A DNA stretch of 64,000 bases from Gentiana macrophylla (lineage: Eukaryota > Streptophyta > Magnoliopsida > Gentianales > Gentianaceae): the NCBI GenBank assembly GCA_026214975.1, contig JAOBSW010000247.1, positions 78,995 through 142,994 on the forward strand, given 5' to 3'. Numbering within the stretch: the stretch's first letter is position 1; every line of letters begins with the position of its first letter. The position numbers were made by a program, and so were the translations under genes. The notes beneath the pieces were generated by a model, which made no database searches, had not been told where the DNA came from, and saw nothing but the letters and a program-made list of their open reading frames with translations. Of the stretch, positions 1 through 11,559 are shown piece after piece.

Positions 1-868
1 GAAATTCGAAGCGCAGAGAAAGATCGACTGATTTCTATTTCGATTACACCTTCTACTCTGATAGATGGACGGAAGAGAAAACAAAAGGCTGCCGTACTCT
101 TCATCTTTTTATTTTTATTTTTTATTATGAGTAGTTAGTTTTATCTTTCAGTTGATCGATTATTAAACCCTTGATTACTATAGATTGTGAGATCGAATTG
201 TTTTCACCTCTCGATTAAATTGTTAATATTCATTTATTTTCGGATTTTATCGATTCATGATTAGAACATGTCGTTTAATTATTTATGCCTGATAGTTGAA
301 CGATTATTTTGATCCAACACCTAAAATCGAATCTAAGCGATTGTCAATGAAGTTTCGATTTTTATTGGTAAACAACATATTCTCACTTGCTTAGGTTTGT
401 AAAGCCGTAGGATTTCCTTTATGAAGATAAGTGATCTAAGTTAAAGTTAACCCGATGTGCGTTAATACCTAGAGTTGGGTTTTTCTAAGCGTTAATGTAA
501 TTGTTCTCACCAAACCTCCGATGATTGTTGAGAGGTGTGCTACACAGTTAGAGAATAAGTAGTGGCGATTGTCCAGCTTATCGAATATAGAAAAATTTGG
601 TTGCTTGGCGATTGTCGGCAACTATAACTAATTTATTAATAATTTAACGAGTCATATGTGCATCAATGATCAATCGTAAGAGTTGGGGGGGGGGGGATAA
701 TTAATTAGCCGGACCTTTTCTTGATTTTGCTTTCTTTTATTTCTTTTCTATTTTAGGAATTAGTTAAAAATCCAAAATATTGTTATTTAAAATTTTTTAG
801 GAGAAATAAATCCACCGTTCCCTGTGGGTTTGACATCTACTTCTATGATACTAGTTATAGAGGTTGTA
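1..868. other. Non-coding AT-rich leader, probably retroelement-derived
   Basis: No reading frame of note. The segment ends just before a Copia RT fragment and carries wording typical of plant Gypsy LTR or leader DNA at about 818-900: a 'ttccctgtgggtttgac' phrase followed by a gattgacgaccca stretch. A run of nine or more G lies near 685-696. I infer old LTR-retrotransposon debris, but no LTR boundary or target duplication can be fixed inside the window. Confidence 0.3.
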
Positions 869-869
869 G

Positions 870-2100
870 GTGATTTATCTTTGGTCGATTGACGACCCAC
901 CACTTCGCATCATGCTGAGCCGACCCTCTCTCTCTAATGCGACTCCAAATCTCTCCTCTTCTCCAGCATCATCTTTCTCCGACCTCCTCCTCCTCAACAT
1001 CCTCATCTTTGGAGTCTCTGGAATCACCTCCTGCTCCTCCAATGTCACTCGCTCTAAGACTAATGCCCTTAAGCCAACAGCCTTCCTCTGATTTTGTTCG
1101 TTATCCTCTCCCGAAAGCCTTCACAGCCACTACTGACCCCATTAAACCTACCTCTTTTACTGAATCCTTCAAACGCCGAGAATAGAGGGATGGCATGCGA
1201 GATGAGTTCAATGATTTGGTCCAAAATGATACCTGGGGTCTGGTTCCATACTTTCATTCGCATGATGTTCTTGGAAATAAGTGGGTTTTCCACATTAAGC
1301 GCCATGCTGATGTTCACATTGAACTCTATAAGGCACGCCTGGTTGATAAGGGCTTCAATCAAGATGCCGGAGTGGATTTCACTGAGACATTTAGTCCGGT
1401 TGTTAAACCGGACACCATTCGCATTTCATTATCTCTTGCTCTCTCACATGATCAAGTTATTAGCAAAGTTGAAATTCGTAATGCTTTCTTACATGGTTTT
1501 CTCTTTGAGGATGTTTATATATCGCAAGCGCGCAGGGTTACGGCACCCTAATTATCCTCATCATGTATGCAAACTCAAGCGTAGTATTTATCGGCTTCTT
1601 CAGGCACCCCGTGCATGATTTTCTCGCTTCATTGACGTGCTTCGATCCTTTGGCTTTCTCCCATCCAAGGCGGACATTTCCATGGTATATATATATACGC
1701 TCATGGTCCTCACTCGGTTTTTGTTTTGATTTATGTTGATGATGTCTTACTTACAGGTAATTCTGTGGTCTTTGTTCAGACGGTCATCGATCACTTGGCC
1801 TCTCATTTTCCCGTCAAGGACCTGGGTTCGTTATCTTACTTTCTCGGCATTGAAGCACTTCGTACACTTGATGGTTTGCTGGTTAGCCAATGCAAATACA
1901 TTTATGGTTTATTGCATCGGCTAGCATGACTACGTCCAAGCCCTGTCTCACTCCTATGGCCTCCAACTCAGCCGTCATGATGGCCAACCCTTCTCGGATG
2001 TTACTCTTTATTGCAGCATTGTCGGGGGCTTGCAGTATCTTGCCTTTACACGTCCCGACATTGCCTTTGCCATCCATAAAGTCGGATGTTACTCTTTATT
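870..2100 (+). pseudogene. Copia pol fragment: reverse transcriptase, truncated and frameshifted
   Basis: This is the RT part of a Ty1/Copia polyprotein, which would copy element RNA into DNA in cytoplasmic particles. Frame 1195-1551 starts with a DTWGLVP-like block, then NKWVFHIKR, YKARLVDKGF and FTETFSPVVKPDTIR, the classical N-terminal RT fingers of plant Copia. After a frame change near 1550, the frame at 1726-1929 has the catalytic IYVDD box followed by VKDLGSLSYFLGIEAL. At about 1920-2090 comes a broken 'SKPCLTPMA ... FTRPDIAFA' connection region. Integrase lies upstream in intact elements and RNase H downstream; neither is seen here. No LTRs flank the fragment. The homology is clear; the piece cannot be functional as it stands. 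Confidence 0.85.
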
Positions 2101-3508
2101 GTAAGTTCAAATCCTTCTACCAACAATTTTTATTTTTTTTAGGATATTTTTAGTTTTCATAGCTTTATATACCAAGCACTCACCAGAAATTTTTTCCTGT
2201 TATGCTATTCGATTCTCTCTAGTGTATTTTACTATATAAACTGGATGTACTGATGATTATGAATCAATGATATACAGATTTTTTTTTTCCACCGATATAA
2301 TCAATGATATACAGATTATTTACTTCTAATAAATGAAGGTACAAAATGGAGATTTAATGGAAAATGCTTCAGCTATTTAATTTGAATCACCAATCGGTAA
2401 TCGCATGCAGTGATTTTGGAAAGGATCTTTATACATTTGATAAGCATTATTACCTAACTGGAAATAAAATGATGTTTAATCTTTTACCTTGCGTGCAAAG
2501 ACTGTCTTGCTTTGTGCACCGGTACCCACTGGACTGGAAAAAAAAAAAAAGCAAAACAAATCTTTTCTCAGTACCTCAAGATAAGCGATCAACATTTCAA
2601 AGTTTAAAATACAGGCTAGCAGGTGACGACCCTAATCCGGATACTGAATCTTTAACCGGAAAAGGACGTTTGATATATATATAATTAAATAAATCGTTTA
2701 TATACGTAAACCTGACATCATCGACACCTGAGAACAAGCGGAAAACAAAAACAGACACACGGGAGAGCTTAAAAGATTTCTGCAACGATCAACAAGTAAC
2801 ACAAGCTGCCACTAAAACGAACTCCCAAAACAATATGATACACTAGATTGAAAATTCATTCAACTACTACAACTCTTTCTTAACAACCAAAGATACCAGT
2901 ATCTCAAACTATTACAAAAACGAAGAAGGGGAGATTTTATACCATTAAAAAACATATTAAAAGAAATACAGACTTTAACGGCTGCAACTTTAGAAATCAC
3001 TCTTAAGGGATTTCGAACTCAACTTACAACAAAACCACCTTCTTGGGGTGGGGAACAACATACTAAAGGGGTATGTACAAATGTATTTAGTAAAAGATAG
3101 AAGCATCGAATCTACAAATGCTATATCACAAGGATTATCAGCAGTAATATATTAATAATATCACAGGGCAAGTCAAACAACCATAATAACACATATGTTT
3201 TTCTTGTTACACATTAATCCAATGACACTTTGCATGGTGAAATGCACCATGACACATTCATCACATCATATGTCACAAGTATCTAAAAGGTGTGGAATAT
3301 TACACGAGTCCAAAACAGTATCTAAATGTGTGGAGGTGTAATAGTTCCATGCTGCAAAAAGGAAATGTGCCTCACCAAGAATTAACATGTTTTAGCTTTT
3401 AGCCAAGTCAAGTACGTATTTAAGCGTTTAGTCTAACCACTTAAATTCATTGCACATAAAAGGCTTCTTAAAGACCACTAGACCTTAGATGAAATCTACA
3501 TTATACTA
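2101..3508. other. Intergenic AT-rich DNA, nothing recognised
   Basis: About 1.4 kb without a recognisable gene or element. A 106-codon frame at 2364-2684 has low-complexity composition, no motif I know and a poly-A stretch inside it, so I do not call it coding. I see no terminal repeats or target duplications here. Confidence 0.4.
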
Positions 3509-3513
3509 CTTAG
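3509..3513. repeat. Target-site duplication CTTAG (left) of solo LTR
   Basis: CTTAG occurs immediately outside both edges of the solo LTR (3509-3513 and 5302-5306). This five-base direct repeat is the footprint of an integrase-mediated insertion and fixes the element ends exactly. Confidence 0.85.
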
Positions 3514-5301
3514 TGTAGGATGTAATATCGCCGGATGGATCATAGATCCACCCGATTACGCAGCGGAAAGTACAAGATCTAGATCTAACAACCAAAATAA
3601 ATAAATAGATCTAAACCTACGAGGGGGTTTAGATTGCTTACCGGTTTATTGCGACTAAACGTCTAGAACAATCCGAGATCCAAGATCCAAGAATTGAGAA
3701 GTCACCGTCTTCCGGCGTGTATCTCCAAGCAACACCAAATGGATGGTGTTTCAAGCCGTTTGACCTCCTCGATATAGGAGCCGAAAATTCAAACCCAAGT
3801 ATAGGAGCCGAAAATTCTAAGCTCCAATACTCCCAAAAGTCGAAATTTGTGATGTGTCATTTAGGCTTGGGAGAACTCTCTTTATATAGGAGAGTAATCA
3901 TTGTCCTCCAAGGATTTAATTAATTAACGGATAATCAATTATAATAATCCTTATTCCAATAAAAGATAAATACAATATATATCCCAAACAAATTAGGATA
4001 AATAAATATATTATCTAATACTCCATGATTTATCACTTAACAAATAAAAGATAAATCACATGTTAAATAATTATCCAAGAAAACTAATTCCTTAATAATT
4101 AATCAACATAAAATGCGCCCACCCTAGAAAAAATGGGCCTACACGCATTTTTGACACATTAAGCCGAAAGTCATTTAAAATTTCTTTTAAAGTGTATTTA
4201 ATTATCTAGTCCAACTAAACAATTAATCACATATCAATTAAATAGTCCAATCCAACTATTTAATTATAATTGAGTGAAACAACGAGAAAACCTATATGCT
4301 ATATTAGAGCCACGTCGGAGACCATGGACCCGTATTCAAGAAATTACAATAAATTAAATAAAATTATTAAATCGGACCGAACAATAATATTCAATTTATT
4401 AATTCGGGATTACACCACCATAAACCGAAATTTGAACTCTTTGAATATAGATAACTTACACTCAACCATGAGTTGATGAACGATCCATGATATAATCATT
4501 ACATACGGATAAATCCTCCATGATTTGTTCATTTCGAGTCGGGATATTTCCGCAAACCCTTCTCAAAACATATTATCCTTATTTACCATTAACCCCTAGT
4601 GATCAATTAGTTCACATACCGGACTAGTAGCTAATTAGTCTAACATGAACTCCCGGGATCGATCAGTTTCTAGGATTAACAAATAAAGGAATCATCATCT
4701 ACTTCCCGAGGGAAGAAATGGATTCTATATCTGTGATAGCACAGACTACCCACTCATTCTAGAATAGAGCCAACGAGAAGTGTTGGACCACATACTACGA
4801 AGTGATCCTTACTAACACATCAAACTCTACCCTAGTCTAAGCAGTTGTCTGTAATCACCTCAGGATTGAGATTAATCCATATATGATCATCTTGTGATTC
4901 GATAAGACTTCTTGATCAAGGAATCATATCGAGAACTCAAATCAAATCGGTCCAGCCCTATATGATTATCATCATATATAAATGCCCCATTAGGTACCCT
5001 ATTACCGACAGTCCGGATAAGACTGTCACACCATAAAGTGTTCTGGGCGCATTAATAGCAAATTAATCATGAGACCCGTACTCAGATTAATAAACGCTAC
5101 GGACTAAGTTAATTTTAAGTACATCTCACTAACTCAATCCTCTTGTGTATAACCATACACTGAGTTATGTGATTACATAAACGAGGTACTTAGGGTTTTC
5201 AGTAGTGTCTTAATTATAAGCATACGTGCATATAATAAGATGAATTATTAATTCTGTCCTAAAACAATTACATAATTGTCTTTCAGACACTACACCTAAC
5301 A
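3514..5301 (-). mobile_element. Solo LTR of an LTR retrotransposon, 1788 bp
   Basis: The segment begins TGTAGGATGTAATATC and ends with the imperfect inverted counterpart GACACTACACCTAACA, so both edges obey TG...CA. It is bounded by a perfect 5-bp target duplication CTTAG at 3509-3513 and 5302-5306. No gag or pol lies inside. The only good TATA box (TATATAAA, complement of 3891-3898) points to minus-strand transcription. A 27-bp tandem duplication sits at 3773-3817, each copy containing tataggagccgaaaattc, in the transcribed part. The structure is that left by recombination between two LTRs. The length fits long-LTR Copia families, but lineage cannot be assigned without pol. Confidence 0.85.
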
Positions 5302-5306
5302 CTTAG

Positions 5307-6409
5307 CACATTGAACAGAAATATTGGAATCTAATCCAATACCCATGAGGCTAAGAAGTAAGGCTTCTGGCGATCCCGAGTATCTCCCCGCAGAGGGTCT
5401 CCACAAGGTGCTGAGCCGAATTCACCAGATTCTGAACCCTTAACTTCGTCATGTTACAAGTAAGACATTGAACTCAAAACAACATCACATATGACCAAAT
5501 GTAGAGTGTTTCAATGCTCCCGTGAGACACGGTGCGGAACCAAAGCCACTAGAACACACACATTTCACTTTGCAACATTCCTCATAAGGCTTTATACTAA
5601 GGCATGATTGAAAAGAGAAACATCCCACAAACTCTTTGTTCTGTTTTGCCTAGAAAATCAGACAACACTCTAGGATCGAATTCCATTATTCTTCACCATT
5701 TTAAACAGTAAATCTACTCCAAATCCATACGAAAATTAGTCTACAACATGTTTGTAATTTATACTAGATCTAAACACCAATATAACATGAAATTCAAGCC
5801 AAAGTGATATAAAATTACTCTAAAATATGCTTGAAATGAAAAGTTACATCTAAACACCAAAATAACACATTTAGATTTTGTTGAACACCCCTTTACCTAT
5901 GATTTCACCAAAAAGGTCCAAGAACACCAACTTGAAACTTGAAGAAATCCTAGATTCACAACTGAAACTCCAAGATTCTATACAACCCACTTTGAATCTA
6001 CAACCAAAACGAAGTTCTACGATTACTACAACCTTTAAAACTTTTTTTAGCTAAGAAACACCCAAGAACACTTCCAGATCTAGAAAATGGGTTTTTGAAA
6101 CTCTTACCTAATCGGAGTGAAACTTGTATCAAATGAAGCTCTCTTCGTGGTGAGCATTTTGATGTATTGGTTTGTGATTTCAACGACCGGATTGCTTGGA
6201 AATAGAAGATTCTCTTTTCTTTTCTCTTTTCTTTCTCTTCTTTCTCTTCTTTTCTTTTCTTTTCTTTTTCCCTCTCATTCTCCCTCACAACGCAGCTTCT
6301 ATCAAAAGATGGGAATGAAAAGGGTTTTGGGTAAAAGGTGGGTTTAAATAGGGGTGGTATATTTTCCGTTTTGTTATTACTAAAAATTACACCTTTGAAA
6401 TACCGTAAA
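5307..6409. other. Intergenic DNA with a strong pyrimidine tract
   Basis: No confident gene. A 149-codon minus-strand frame (5998-6447) exists only because a CT-rich tract on the plus strand (about 6206-6290, runs of ttctttt) reads as Glu/Lys repeats. It shows no domain and runs into the inverted-repeat element at 6410. I regard it as spurious. The tract could be a promoter-type pyrimidine stretch, but nothing downstream supports a gene. Confidence 0.4.
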
Positions 6410-6460
6410 TACCTATGTTGCACAGACACGGACACGTCGCACGACATGACACAGACACAG

Positions 6461-6590
6461 TATTAGACGATAACTTATATTTAATTATTTGTGTATTTAC
6501 GTTTATAGCCTTGTGGCTCGCTATATAAACTCATTGTAATGGTTTGTGTTAATTCAATGACAAATACATTGTTATTCAACTAATCTATCA
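6461..6590 (+). repeat. 5' LTR of the Ale-like Copia (130 bp)
   Basis: Direct repeat of 22912-23042. It carries a TATA box (ctatataaac, about 6521-6530) within a typical short Copia promoter and ends AATCTATCA. The expected TG start is mutated in both copies (TATTAG here, CGATTAG on the right), which suggests an ancestral TGATTAG that mirrors the CTATCA end. Confidence 0.9.
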
Positions 6591-6602
6591 TGGTATCAGA
6601 GA
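6591..6602 (+). other. Primer-binding site (initiator tRNA-Met type)
   Basis: TGGTATCAGAG follows the 5' LTR directly. It is complementary to the 3' end of plant initiator tRNA-Met, the usual Copia minus-strand primer. Confidence 0.85.
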
Positions 6603-6674
6603 TTATCGATCTCCCAAAACCTTTTCTCTGCTAAACCTAGTGCCGCAGCCGCCGCCTTCTTCACCACCGCTGCG

Positions 6675-7650
6675 ATGGCAACCTCTCCCCCCACCACTGA
6701 TTCTTCTTCTTCTACCATCACCGCTGCAGCCTCTCTCTCCACCGTCTCATCTGTCGTTGCATTGAACCCAGCCGTCAATGCACCGATCAAGCTTGATGAC
6801 AAAAATTTCACCGCCTGGAAGCTGCAGATGACCACCTTGCTCACCGGTCATGGTCTCATTGGGTACATCACCGGCGATACTCCCAAGCCGGCTGCTGTCC
6901 TCACAAGCGCCGCTGGTGCGGCTGTTTCTAATCCCGCACATCTGCTATGGGTTCAACAGGATGCTCTAATCCATCACCTTATTCTTGGTTCGGTTGACAA
7001 AAATTACATTGCTTCCATTCAGAGACACGCATGATTCGAAGCAAGCTTGGGACACTCTCCTCGATACATATGGGAAACAGAGTAAGGGGCGTACTAGGTA
7101 TCTCAGAATGCGCTTGAATTCAATCTCGAAAGGTGCGATGTCGATTTCTCAATATTTTACCGCCATAAAAATGTTGCGGATGACTTGGTCGCATTGGATT
7201 CAAAAGTGCACGATGATGAATTGGTTGAGATAATTTTAAAAATCTTGGCAAGTGATTATGCGAACCTTGTAAGTGCTATTCGCACGTGACGATACTATAC
7301 TATTTCGCCGCCATTGTTACATGAAAAACTGTTAATGCATGAAGTGTCTCTTGCCCAAAGTCAGTCTGCTACATCCCCTGCGTACACTGCATTCCCTGCC
7401 TCTCACTACCCACGTCCTATGCCTGTTTCACCCTATCCCCCGTATCCCCAAGCCCCTCGGCCCTCCCCACCATTGATGCCTCACGCACCCACCACCAATC
7501 CTAGACATCCTCGGCCAGCCCAGCCTTTCTCCACTCAGTCCAAAACCACCACCTCTCGCGCTTCAAAAGGTTATCAGGGCTTCTGTCAACTCTGTGGCAT
7601 CCAAGGCCACGTTGCAACTCGTTGCACCACTTACACTCACTATACCAATC
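6675..7650 (+). pseudogene. Copia gag: N-terminal domain, UBN2-type core and zinc knuckle, frameshifted
   Basis: Gag forms the particle and binds element RNA. The start at 6675 follows the PBS by about 70 bp and opens a Ser/Thr-rich leader, then a KLDDKNFTAWK-like block and a WVQQDALIHHLILGSV block, the N-terminal signatures of plant Copia gag. The frame shifts near 7030: 'SKQAWDTLLDTYG' continues in another frame (6985-7233). A third frame (7314-7871) has a Pro-rich linker and a CCHC zinc knuckle, C-x2-C-x4-H-x4-C, at about 7583-7624. At least two frame changes break it, so it is unlikely to yield full-length Gag unless some indels are sequencing errors. Confidence 0.8.
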
Positions 7651-7749
7651 TTCCCCGTCCCACTCGCAGCCCAGCTGGCTCTCGGCCTCCTCTATCATCC
7701 ACTCCTTATGCTCATGTTGCTCAACCTTCCATCCCTAGTGCTTATGTGC

Positions 7750-7915
7750 CATACCACCGCTCGCTACTCCATGGATGCTTGATAGTGGTGCCTCTCTCAC
7801 CACATGACACAAGAGCTCACCGCTCTCTCTTCACTCCCTTATCAAGGTACGGATCGTATAGTCATTGGTGATGGTAGCTCTCTTGGCTATCACTCACATT
7901 GGCTCTACCTCTCTC
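7750..7915 (+). pseudogene. Copia aspartic protease, N-terminal part, cut by the Athila insertion
   Basis: A WMLDSGAS active-site motif is readable at about 7767-7790, followed one frame over by HHMTQELTAL and IVIGDGSSL, the standard Copia protease order. The coding sequence stops at 7915, where the Athila element begins. It resumes at 19885 with an NHVLCVPSLSRNLLSVQKFC-like block, the C-terminal protease/pre-integrase segment. The protease would cleave the Gag-Pol polyprotein; here it is frameshifted and physically interrupted. Confidence 0.75.
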
Positions 7916-9660
7916 TGTTCAGCGGTTTTATGCAAAGCAAAAGATAACAAGTAATAAAATAAAACCGATGTCACCCCGATAAGTGCGAAGGCTCGCAGCT
8001 AGTGGTGAAACCGGATCGTATCCGCAGGACTTGTACGAAAAAGAGTCTTTGCCTTCGATTTCTTTTATAAAGTTGATGATTATGATCTCGGATTTTCAAT
8101 TAACAAACTAAGGTAGCAAGCGTGAAAAGAAAGACAATACGTGAAAATTTGTTTAAAGAAAGATTAAAATAACTAGAACACACCATTGATCCACCACCCC
8201 ACCGAAAATAACAAGAAAGACACATATTCATTCGTAAGTTCTTGGATTATTATTCGCTAAAGAGGCATTTTCCTTTCGGTTCATCGCCTTTTAATTAGTT
8301 CACCACTCTCGGTACAACTAAAGCATTTACGGATCAAAGATATGGATATAAATCCTAATCTAATAACATTCACCCTCAACTTACGTTTGTTGGAAGAATA
8401 TTATCATTCTCCTTCACGGTAATCTACGAATTCATCAACTTCCGTATCTAAATTCGAATATCATGCAACACACATATTGTTCATACACATTGCACTTAAA
8501 CAAAGTAAAACATGAAGGAAGAACAAGATAACTTACGAAAATGAATTAAAGCGAAATCCTTATTTATTCCGGTGATGGTGGCTTCACAACGATGGTTCTA
8601 GCTTAGAGACCTTAGCCAATCATCCTCGATTATGATTTCGTAATCGGGCCGTAGCTCTCAAAGATTACAACAAGATTACTATTCTAATTTATTCTCGGCA
8701 TAACGCCTACTGAGTATTTACATAAAAGGCGGGAAAAGTAAAAGCTTGGCCAAAAGTGACCAGGAGGGGCGCCTTTATGGATGGAAATGAGGAGTTCTTA
8801 TAGGGAGAGTTGAGGGAGGTGTATAAGGAGAGGTTGTAGTTGAGGAGATATTTTTTTGGGAGAATATGCTAAGGAATATTCTCAAGTTTGTTATAAGCAT
8901 GTGGGAGGTGATAATGACTTTGCATGTGAAGGTGAGTCACTAAAATAGCATGTGGAGTTTGTTATGACTCATCATCATCATCATTAAGGAGCACATGGAG
9001 TAACATGCATCAAACTTGGCCAAAATATCTCCGGTTCGTCCGTAATTCCAGCAGATTCGGTAAAAAATCATAACTTGAGTTGTAGACCTCCGATTGGCGT
9101 GATTCAAAATGCGTTGGAAAGCTCATTTTAGTATCTACAACTTTCGTCAAGAACTCTTCCCTGAAAATGCCTCTAAGTCGGGTAAAATTTCCATCGAAAA
9201 ACAGGTTACGGTAGAAGTCACGTTGGAAAATATTGATCCGTTGATCTCGTAAACTCGTGGCATCTTCTTCTTTTCCTCAAAATCCATCTTTTAGGCCTCA
9301 AAATATAATGTTACGTGGCATATTTTGAAATACTTGATCACCAAGTTTGGGCGAATCGAATCGAGCTTTCTTTATTCGAATCGAGCTTTCTTCTTAATCT
9401 TCATCGATCTTCGTTTAAGCTCCTCATTTAACATGCAAGCGTATCTACATTCATGATAACATCGTGCAAAATGTAACATCTCATATTCAAAGATTTTTAT
9501 CAATGAAACCACATAATTAACACAAATTTGCACTTAACCACTTTTAAAACTCATTTGCTCAATAATTCGATTAAACCTTGATTTCTATGCAAATTATACG
9601 AATATGGAGGAAATTGTTATAAAATATAACATTAGAAATCGTATAAAATCACCCTAAACA
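7916..9660 (-). repeat. 3' LTR of the Athila element (1745 bp)
   Basis: Direct repeat of 18136-19879. On the plus strand it begins TGTTCAGCGG and ends CACCCTAAACA, so it is TG...CA bounded. The two copies differ mostly by 1-3-base indels (for example tacgaattc here against tacttaattc on the right) with few substitutions. Confidence 0.92.
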
Positions 9661-9675
9661 ACTCCCACACTTAGC
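9661..9675 (-). other. Polypurine tract of the Athila element
   Basis: On the minus strand the sequence next to the 3' LTR reads AGTGTGGGAGT. This purine-rich stretch sits exactly where the plus-strand primer for reverse transcription is expected. Confidence 0.7.
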
Positions 9676-11513
9676 TTTTGCTCGTCCGAGCAAAACAAAA
9701 CAAGAATCAAGGCTCGAAAAAGATAGACACCTCAAAGAAATACAACATATACTCAATAAATCGAGGTTCACCTGATGTGTGTGCATAGCCATAGAAAACT
9801 TCCACTAAGTCCAAACTTGAAAATTCAAAGCAAACTAGCTAATACCCTTCAAACTAGTGATACTTATAAGATGTACCCTACAAAGCGTGACATATCACGA
9901 AAAGAATGATAGAATATATCTAGGGTCATTCGATATACTCAGAGGATAATCCCTACAACATATATCGTCACATTATCTCTGGGATAAGGTATACGATAAC
10001 TAAGTCCTTAACTTATTCATAATAATAAATTTTTTCGATTTTTTTCTTCTTTTTTTTTCACACTTTTTTTTTTTTTTTTTTTCAACACACATCGAATGAG
10101 CTTTTGCCCGTCATACTAGAATAGGAAATTTGAGATAATCCCTATCTACTCAAATCATAAGGCGACTTTTTAGATCGTGCCGTGAGCTTTTGGTCATCAT
10201 AGTGGTATAGGACATTTCGAGATAATGCCCTACCGCACTCAAATCATCGACCGACCTTTCGACACACACAATTGATTACTTTTTCGAGATTTCAGCAGCA
10301 AGTGGTTAACATGCTAAAAGCAATTCAAACCTACCGAGCATAACACCTCAAGCAATGATTTATTTGTTAATTATTGTGCAAGAACATTAGTTATGTTTCA
10401 CTTATCACATTCAAACCTTCGGATATTCACAATATATCATACTCGGCTATAAACACAAACTATCATAATTCTCACGATACGGCGACGTTAGCACTAAGCA
10501 CATGACTTTATAAGATAATCAAAAATCACTAATCAAAAAAGGGATATAGCTTTATAATTTAGCTCATCATTCACTATGGCTCGTGAAAAATATATTGGGT
10601 GAAACAACTAACTTATCGAACATACGGAATATAGCATTAATGACTATAAAAATAACGAACAAAGATATGCATTGTTTACTAGGAATAAACAAAAATTTGA
10701 AAATTTAGCCCATTTAGCATAGAATCAAAATAATTTAAGCAAATGGTAGATACATATAACCGACTATTCCCTCCCCACACTTAAATCACAACATGTCCTC
10801 GGGTTGTGCGAGAATGTAAAAGAAAAGAACACTTAGCCGATTGTGGTTGAAAGTGGCAATTCGAAGTGGCCTAGAATCGGCTCAGAAATGCTCGATGAAA
10901 TCAGTGAGATCGTGGACCATCCACCGGTGGCGATTTATCTAAAAGCTCACAATCGCTATCGCAAAAATCCCGCACACCATGGGAAAACAAGGCGTACCTC
11001 GGGGATAGGGGCACAAAGATGATAGACAAAGCAATATCATGGAATAAAGACGAGAAATAAACTACAGGAAAAAAGAAAAGATATCTAGGTTACCGTCCTA
11101 GTAGGGCTTAATTATAGTCGGGAGCTCGACTAGACAATAAAATTTCAACTCGGTCACTTTGAATTTCCTATTCCCTTAGTTGCATAGTAGTTGAATTAAT
11201 ACATGTCACACATTATTTGAAAATTTAAATCGAGACTAGGTCATGATATGAAATATGTGACAAAGTATTAACTATGAGTCTTTTATACCCAGATCCTCAA
11301 GGTTATTTCAAATTGTTCTAACAACCTAAATCTAAGAAATGATGCATTTGAATTTTTTTCTTTGTACTCCTAAGGATTTTCGGATAACCTCCTAATCGTT
11401 CCTTTAAATGACATTCAAACATTCATCCCGAGACTTGGTGAAACAAAATGAAAATCAATTCAAGTATTGGAAAACTATTATCCAAAGTATGAGTAAAGTA
11501 TAATGCAAAATGT

Positions 11514-11555
<42 letters not shown>
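9676..11555 (-). other. Athila 3' region between integrase and 3' LTR, non-coding
   Basis: About 1.9 kb with no usable frame on either strand. It contains a tandem duplication of about 86 bp near 10099-10260 (both copies carry agcttttg ... actcaaatcat). There is a T run at about 10063-10082 and a 37-base T run at 11518-11554. In intact Athila elements this segment may carry an env-like gene. None is readable, so that gene is absent or decayed. Confidence 0.7.
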
Positions 11556-11559
11556 AAAG

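Noticed and set aside
2364..2684. 106-codon plus-strand frame (MLQLFNL...)
   Set aside because: No domain, contains a lysine run from poly-A, and composition matches intergenic DNA.
5998..6447. 149-codon minus-strand frame rich in Glu/Lys
   Set aside because: Created by the plus-strand pyrimidine tract; no motif outside it.
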